This document shows, piece by piece, positions 57,601 to 64,000 of a stretch of DNA of 64,000 nucleotides (its first letter is position 1; the number at the start of each line of letters is the position of its first letter). The DNA comes from Taiwanofungus camphoratus (lineage: Eukaryota > Basidiomycota > Agaricomycetes > Polyporales > Taiwanofungaceae): positions 558,001-622,000 of the forward strand of contig CP021226.1 of assembly GCA_003999685.1 (NCBI GenBank), read 5' to 3'. Both the position numbers and the translations under genes were made by a program. The notes under the pieces were generated by a model. The model had not been told where the DNA came from and did not search any database. It saw nothing but the letters and a program-made list of their open reading frames with translations.

Positions 57601-60450
57601 ATTTGATGATGAGTCGCCGTCGAAGGCAAATAGTTCTGGACGCCCGCCTTCCGAAGAGTTGCAGCCGATGAAGCCACGGCGTCCAAGCAGCGCGGTTGCC
57701 AATGTCGGCAGTCCCAGCAGGGAAATTTCTCGGCGAGTGTTCTCTCGGTCGCATGCCGCGAAATCCCCTAGGACGACGAGTCGGAATCCAAATGCAACCT
57801 TCTTGACTGAATGCTCGTTTGGAGTGGCCCATGACCGCCTCGTGCAAGTCATCACGGATGTGCAGCCATTTGAGCCTCACTGGGAAGAGCTGACCTGTAT
57901 TGATTTGTCCAAGCGCAACATAGACAGCGTCGCGAGGCTCAAAGAATTCCTGCCTCGCTTAGACTCGCTGTGCCTGTGAGTGTCGTGACTTATCACCTCC
58001 TATCAGCTTTTATCGCATAGCCCCAACCCTTTTGGGGCAGATTACCGCTGCCGAGGCTGACGTCTAATTTTGAAGTAACTGTAATCAACTATCATGGTTG
58101 AGCGGCGTTCCAGGAACAGTACGCTCGTTATCTGTGGCATCAAATACGTGCGTCGGCCTTTTGCACGGATGGACCGAAAGCTGATGACTGTGAAATTGGG
58201 CCCTATTTATTGACCGATCAATGGTAAATTAGGTTGACTGGAATCACCTCCTTTGGCCACCTGCTCAACCTCGAGAGCCTCGACATCAGCCGAAACCAAA
58301 TAGACTCCCTCCGCCGTATGTCTCCGAACTCGTATCTGTCTGCCTTCTTGATGACATCTTCGCAATAATACCAGAGCTGGAATGCCTCAGGCACTTACGA
58401 GAGCTTCGAGCTGACGGGAACAGGATCGACAGCACAGATGGATTGCACCAGATGGATGGCCTTGTCAAGCTCAGCCTTGAAGGCAATTACATCCACAGCC
58501 TTGATCTGAACAGCTACAGCTGGTGAGTCTCCTGCTGCATATCGCTCGGTGTCAGGGTCGGCGGTGTATTTGTCGGTCTCCTGCACGAGCATGCATCTGT
58601 CACGTCTGCTTACGTCAAGTTGACAGGACTCGGCTAGAGATGCTGAACCTCAGCCAGAACAGGCTAGTCAATGTGGAAGGGCTTGCATCACTTCCAGCAT
58701 TGATAGCGCTCAACCTTGGTGAGTGCATTGAGGTTGTACGTCAAGAAAGGAAGCACGGGGGCTATTTCGCTTGGTTCTTCACTGCCTTGGGGTTCTTAAT
58801 TGATGATGACCATCGGCCCAGACACATCAAGCCATCTCTATTGGCTGTGCATATAAGTATCACGTACTGACTGGTATGATTTGCAGACAACAATGTTTTG
58901 GAAAGACTGGAGGCTGAAGGGACGATGCCCCGGCTGAGAATCCTGCGTGTGAGCGGGAATCGGCTACAGCAACTCAACGCGTCCACATTCCCAAACCTTC
59001 GCACGCTGTATGCCGACAATAACTCACTTGGCACGATCACAAAGGCATATCGCCTGACGAAATTAGAGAACCTAAGTCTGCGGAATCAGAGCGGACGAAC
59101 CGGACTGTGAGTTTAAAATTTACGTTATCGAACCATCTATTTCCAGTCTCGTCGATGAAAATCGACCGGAAGGCTGGGCTTTCTCCGGCCAGTTACTGTG
59201 CCTGTTGAGAAGCGCACGGGGCATGCTTGTGATTGACACGATATGTTGAAACCAGGTCCTTGTCCGTTCGTGATGTTCGTGATGTGAAGCGGCTCTATCT
59301 TTCTGGTACGTGCATCTTCTTTTCCTGCTTCGCATTCCCCTGCATTCTTCCATAACGTTTCGGCCACATCTGTGTGCGACGAAACCTCGGCTAAACAGCC
59401 AACACCTCCGTGCTCATCGCGTCTTTGCACAGGAAACCCGCTGACACCCGGCTTCCTCTCGGAGCCCTGCTACAACCTGGTCTACCTGGAGCTCGCGGCG
59501 TGCCGCCTGACGGCGCTGCCGGCGGACCTCGCGCGGCTGGTCCCGAACGTGCGCGTGCTGAACCTCAACTACAACTTTCTCGAGGACGCGCGCGCGCTCG
59601 AGGGTCTCGCGCGCCTGCGCAAGCTCACGCTCATCGGGTCGCGGATCAGGGCGACGAAGCAGCTCGTGCGCGTGCTGCGCGGCATGCTCGACGTCGAGAT
59701 GCTCGACTTTAGGTACGCTACCGCTCGCTTCCTCGCTTCTCCGCCACCCAGCGCCTGCTGCGGGCGCGCTCCCACCGCCGCGCCGCCCCCTGGCTGTGGC
59801 CCAAGTGGCGCACGCTCGCCCGTAAGGCAGTGCGCGGCTTCCATTCATTCTCTCTCCCTCCCCCACACACCCACACACCCACCCACCCTCGCCGTTCTCG
59901 TTCCCGTGCCTGTGCACGCGCGCTCACGCTGTCTGACTCTGCCCTTTCTGTGCTCCGCAGGATGAACCCGTGCACGCTCGGGTGGTACCTCCCGCTGCTC
60001 GTCAAGGACGCGCCAGGGGCACTGCAGCCGTCCGACGAGCGCCCAGGCCCGCACGCAGACGCCCCCGCGGACCTCGGCCACACAGGGTACAGGGGCAAGG
60101 GCAAGCCCGGGGCCGGGGGGAGGGCGGGCGAGGGCACGAGCGGCGCCTGGCGGGAGCTGGACGCCAAGTTCCGGCGGGACCTGCCGGACGAGGCGTACGT
60201 GGGGCGGCTGGCGTACCGCGGGCTGGTGATGCGCGCGTGCCCGCGCGTGCGCATGCTCGACGGCGTGGAGGTGTGTGCGAAGGAGCGCGAGAAGGCGGAG
60301 CGGCTGCTCGGGGGCATGCTGGGGCTCGCGCGGGCGGGGGGAGGGGCGGGGACGGGGGGGCAGGAGGGTGCGGGCCGGATCCAGGGGGTTGGGAGTGGGG
60401 CCGCGGACGGGGCTGGGAGCGTGATTGCGGCTGTTGCCCGTGCGCGATGA
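54678..60450 (+). CDS. cdc11: Cdc11/Nud1-like leucine-rich-repeat scaffold
   Basis: Spindle-pole-body scaffold of the Cdc11 (fission yeast) / Nud1 (budding yeast) family that anchors the septation or mitotic-exit network. The ATG gives MTETRTFQKPAWQTDELQDEW; the frame opens slightly earlier without ATG. Exon 1 and a very long exon 2 (to about 57545) encode a disordered, acidic, Ser-rich N-terminus with many SP/TP sites; MEKIRQARDFSTV and NLMAQIRNDMKGSKRFF are short helical motifs. From FEPHWEELTCIDLSKRNID to the end, about ten LRRs follow over small exons: LNCNQLSWLSGVPG, LESLDISRNQIDSL, LRELRADGNRI, LEMLNLSQNRLVNVEGL, LRILRVSGNRLQQL, VRVLNLNYNFLEDARALEGL. The family-typical DFRMNPCTLGWYLPLL spans the last intron. 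The 3' exons after 59400 are abruptly GC-rich. About 1,700 residues in all. Confidence 0.85.
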
Positions 60451-62131
60451 CGGGCGACCCGGCGCGCGCGCTGGGCCTTTTGGAGGTCCGCGATGGGCGG
60501 AGGCGGCACGGCCCAGCGCCGGGGCGATTTGCGTTGTGTATGTACGTGCATTGTAGGGGGGCTGCATTGCGCGCGGTGACGGTGGATCTGCACTTGACGT
60601 ACGGTATCAATCGTAGTTTGTTGGTTTTCGACAATGGGATCATGATTTGTTCTGTTGTTAGCGTCGGGGGTGCGCCGGAGAATGCAGGCTCGGTGAGTCA
60701 GGCGCGGGGACGGCTGATGATCGTTGGTGCAGGATCAAGGGGCAGGAAGCAGCAGGACGACGCTCCGGGTGGACAGGCGCGCGCCTGCGGACTAATGAAA
60801 GCCAGGACTGGAAATGCACCATCATACCGGCATGTGAGAGAGTGTGTGCGCGGGGGCAGAGGAAATGAATGGCGCCGGATCGTAACAGGGTGGCAACGGC
60901 GGCATCATCAGCACAGCCTCGATCGAGTGCATCGAGCTTGATACATTACAACGAGTGCAGGAGCCAGCAAGGAAAGGCTGCTGCCGTGCACCGGGCACGG
61001 CGCTTGTACGGACCGGAGGGGGATTTGGGCTGGTGGGGACCGGGAGGAAGAGCCGGGGGGGGGGGAAATCACGGTGGTGGATATGGAATCGTGATGGGAC
61101 CTGCATGGATAGTACAAGTACTTGCATGCACACGTACGTAGTACGTACATATCGAGCCATCGATGTGCGAGCGGGAGCACGAGGCGCGCACTGTATTGGC
61201 GATGGAGGGGGAGATGGGGGCCCGGTGGGGCTGGGAACGGTGCCTGGGCACGGGCAGAGGTGGGAGTGCGGCGCGCGGCTGGGGACGGTGCTCGTGCAGC
61301 GGGCACCATCAGATGGGAGGGGAGCCAATATAGCCAATTGGGGCGAGATGCGAGCTGATTGGAGGCAAGAGCCTGTGCGCGGGATGCTGCCAGGACGCGC
61401 GCGTGGGACGGTGCTCGGAGTCGGTGGGCAGCACCCGTGTCGTCGCGAGTCGCGCGGCGTCGAGGGGAGAGTCACGGACCATGGCGGGCCCGCCAGGGCG
61501 GTGCTCGCGGGAGGCCAGCCGAAGGCCGAGGGCGGCCATCGAGATTGGAGAGCAAAGGATAGCGGTAATTAAAAGTTGACAAATATGGAAGGGGGGGATA
61601 AGGCGCGGGCGTTTCCATAAGAGGCAGGCGTCAGAGGTGAGATCCGGAAGAGATGCGCGACTGGTGATAAATTGCGCAGGGACGCGGCCATGGGCGTGTG
61701 CACACACAGCGACAAACAGACGGCGACACAGCGTGCACAGCACAGCATCAGATTCATGATGCCGTGGCGCCGAGGCCGAGACACTGGATCCGAGGCAGAG
61801 GCTGCTGCTGTTCGCGCGCGATGCTGGCTCGGGAAGCGACCAAGGTCGCGATTGGGCGCGCGGGGGGGAACAAGGACGCGGCTCACAGCGTTCCCATGGA
61901 TCTCACATGCGCGATTTGGAAACTCGGGTGCCCTTGCTACGGATCCCTCCCACTTTCCCCTCTCCCCGTTAAATACGCGCGGCCAACCCGAGATCGTATG
62001 TCCATCGCCGTGTGCCATCCTCTGTGTCTCCCCTTCACTGTGTTCACGCCCGCGCCCATACCCATACCCACGCCCACGCCCACGCCCACGCCCACGTCCA
62101 CGCTCACTGTCGCCCTCGCTTGCGCCTTTCG
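60451..62131. promoter_or_regulatory. Long upstream region of the homeodomain gene
   Basis: 1.7 kb of GC-rich intergenic DNA between the Cdc11/Nud1-like stop and the homeodomain ATG. Long frames on both strands here reflect base composition and show no domains. Visible details are a palindromic acgtacgtagtacgtac at about 61132 and a hexamer tandem repeat close to the start codon. Developmental regulators often have long promoters, so regulatory content is likely but not demonstrated. Confidence 0.4.
62055..62102 (+). repeat. Hexanucleotide tandem repeat
   Basis: Eight hexamers, two cccata, five cccacg and one tccacg, ending 29 bp before the ATG of the homeodomain gene, so probably in its 5' UTR or core promoter. 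Such pure GC-rich repeats change length easily. Confidence 0.8.
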
Positions 62132-64000
62132 ATGATTGACAAGACGCCGGCCGAGTGTGATCGCCAGCCGCTGAACAGCTACAACGTCGCGCAGCTCCAA
62201 TTTGCGTTGTGAGTGCCTCATTTCCTCATTCGCTCGATGCTGTCACACCTGTCAAACTGTGCTCGTCTGCCGAGCCGTCCTCTTCCTTAAAAAGATGGGA
62301 CCCCCCGCTGACCTCTCTAATCCCCACACACAGCCAGGACGGCAAGACCCCGGCGATCGACTCCCTCGCTTTTGACGTGCACGCCCTCGACGACATCTCC
62401 CCATCGGCGTCTCCCGCTCTCGTGTCAGTCTCGCTTTCTCTTTCTCTCTCTCCCGCCTTCCTCTCGCTGACATTCGCACTCCGCCCCGCCCCGCTCCCCT
62501 CAGCCGCCCTTCAGAGCAGGAGATCGACTACGCGGACCGCCGCATGTCCAGCTCCGCCACCTCGGACAGCAGCCTACAGTCCCACCCAGACCACCGCCGC
62601 CGCCCGTCCTCCCCCGCCCACTCCCCCCTCCCTCACAAGCTCCCTCCCCCAGGCGCCATCGACCCCGCCCCCTGGTCACACCCCAACACGCCCTCCCCCC
62701 ACCCCAGGGCAGACGACCCCGACGGCCCCCGCGTCCAGCTCCCGTCTCTCGCGTCCACATTCCACGACCGCCACGAGCTCCGCCGCGCGTCCCTCCCCAC
62801 CCTCTACTCCGACAGTCCCGCCAGCCGTCTCCGCCTCCCCCATCCCGCCCACCGCCCCTCCATCTCCTCCTCCGGCCTCGCCGCCTACCAGTTCCCCTCC
62901 CCCGACGCCTACAGCAACGGCGCCGACTACCCCGCCCTCTCCAGCGCGTCCCCCCTCGCCTTCTCCCCGCTCGCACCCGACGCAGACCACTGGGCCCCCG
63001 GCATCGTGCGCCCCAGCTCCACCCCCGGACACGCCGCCGGCCCGCCCAAGTACGACGACGCCCTCCGCCACGCGTCCCTCGGCGGCCCCGTGCCCGAGCA
63101 GCATCTCTTTGGCGGCGTCACCCGCATCTCCGGCCAGCACGCGCGCGCGAGCATCAAGGCCGAGGGCGAGCAGTGGACCTTCCCCGCAGCAGCAGCAGCC
63201 GACTACACGATGAGCCCGCCGTCGTACCCCTCCACGCCCTCCACCTCCGCCGCGGGCATGCCCGCCGCTGCCCCCGGCCCCGGCCCTGGCCCCGCCGACT
63301 CCCCGACCCGCTCCCCGCAGGCGCAGGCGGCGTCGAGCCTCGTCGAGCGCCCGCCCCGCAAGCGCGGCAAGCTCCCCAAGCCCGTCACCGACTTTCTCAA
63401 GGACTGGCTCCACCGCCACTCGGACCACCCGTACCCCAGCGAGGAGGAGAAAAAGCAGCTCTGCCACGCCACCGGCCTCAGCATGAGCCAGGTCTCCAAC
63501 TGGATGATCAACGTCAGTCGCCCCCCTTCTCGCGTCTCCCTCACACTCGTGTGCTGAATTATTATTATTATTATTTTTTGTTATTTTCTGTTCTAGGCGC
63601 GCCGGCGCATCCTCGCACCCGCACACCGCGCCGCGGCGGGCCCGACGACCACGACGCCCTTCTCCGCGCGCACGCCCGGGCCCTCGTCCGTGCTCGACAC
63701 CGGCCGCCGCGCGTCGATGCCCACGGACGGCCTGCAGCTGTACCACCCCATGTCCCTCCAGTCGCTCGAGCCCAGCCCCATGTCCTCCTCCACGCGCTAC
63801 ATGGTCGGCATGACGCGCAGCCTCAGCTCCAGCCACGCCACCGCGGGCGCCCTCTCCGCCCACGCACACCACGCCCACGGGCACGCGCACAGCCCGTACG
63901 CGCTCGACGCTCCGTACTCGCAGAGCCGCCTCGGTTACTCGGGCGGCGGCGGCGGCGGCGGCAGCGGTAGTGGCGCGCTGCACCCGCACGCGCAGAGTGG
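62132..64000 (+). CDS. TALE-type homeodomain transcription factor (3' partial)
   Basis: Nuclear DNA-binding regulator. It starts at MIDKTPAECDRQP. Short exons 1 and 2 lead to SPALVRPSEQEIDY, then a Pro/Ser-rich exon. The homeodomain begins at RKRGKLPKPVTDFLKDWL (about 63357) and includes the three-residue loop extension HSDHPYPSEEEK, diagnostic of TALE proteins. Recognition helix SMSQVSNWMINARRRIL has the invariant Trp, Asn and Arg and is formed across an intron ending in TTCTAG. TALE/KN homeodomain proteins in mushroom-forming fungi include regulators of development; orthology to a named one is not claimed. After it comes a disordered His/Ser/Gly-rich region with a poly-Gly run (GGC repeats at about 63944). 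The frame is open at the window end. Confidence 0.9.

Noticed and set aside
59718-60941. Long overlapping frames on both strands
   Set aside because: High GC removes stop codons in all frames. Only the plus-strand frame that continues the LRR protein has family support.
62676-63989. 437-codon open frame on the minus strand
   Set aside because: It is the reverse complement of the homeodomain gene; its Gly/Arg/Ala/Val-rich translation results from the GC-rich coding strand and has no domain.
1-64000. tRNA, rRNA genes and CRISPR arrays
   Set aside because: I looked for B-box-like motifs, rRNA segments and regularly spaced repeats and found none that hold up. CRISPR arrays are not expected in a fungal nuclear genome.

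Overview
This window is nuclear DNA of a filamentous basidiomycete, most likely an Agaricomycete. Nearly every gene is cut by 50-75 bp GT-AG introns. The gene set is fungal: a signalling mucin, a fungal phytochrome, an opsin-related protein, Iwr1, Vip1, a Cdc11/Nud1-type scaffold and a TALE homeodomain protein. The LINE is of the RNase H-bearing fungal Tad1/I type. Species cannot be named from the sequence alone. Exon models were made by reading splice sites by eye and keeping the frame, so gene ends are firmer than some internal junctions.

Layout. 1-4.8 kb: 3' part of an Msb2-like signalling mucin (+), converging on an uncharacterised disordered protein (-). 7.0-8.9 kb: an uncharacterised four-exon gene (+). 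8.9-11.6 kb: gene-free and partly AT-rich, with a foldback element. 11.6-21.3 kb: a divergent pair, a DHA1-type MFS exporter (-) and a complete fungal phytochrome hybrid histidine kinase (+). 22.6-29.2 kb: a SAM-dependent O-methyltransferase (-), Iwr1 (+) and a DHA2-type MFS transporter (-). 29.3-34.9 kb: a 5'-truncated LINE that landed on the TATA box of that transporter gene and was itself later split by a 1.77 kb non-coding insertion. 35.2-43.9 kb: Vip1-like RNA-binding protein (-), epoxide hydrolase (+), FAAH-like amidase (+) and an alpha/beta-hydrolase pseudoenzyme (+). 44.1-45.1 kb: a decayed opsin-related gene (-). 48.6-49.9 kb: an uncharacterised intronless gene (+). 49.9-54.7 kb: gene-free, with one TA-flanked MITE. 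54.7-60.5 kb: Cdc11/Nud1-like leucine-rich-repeat scaffold (+). 62.1 kb to the end: TALE homeodomain transcription factor (+), incomplete at the window edge.

How the parts relate. Two sensors (Msb2 mucin, phytochrome) and one developmental regulator (homeodomain) sit among housekeeping genes (Iwr1 for RNA polymerase II import, Vip1, the septation/spindle-pole scaffold) and small-molecule genes (two exporters, methyltransferase, epoxide hydrolase, amidase). No backbone synthase is visible and housekeeping genes interrupt the small-molecule genes, so a biosynthetic cluster is not supported. The most interesting items are the LINE insertion at the transporter TATA box with its nested second insertion, the opsin-related pseudogene, the hydrolase without a nucleophile serine, the sharp base-composition change inside the Cdc11/Nud1-like gene, and two small inverted-repeat elements. 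I found no convincing wholly new system.
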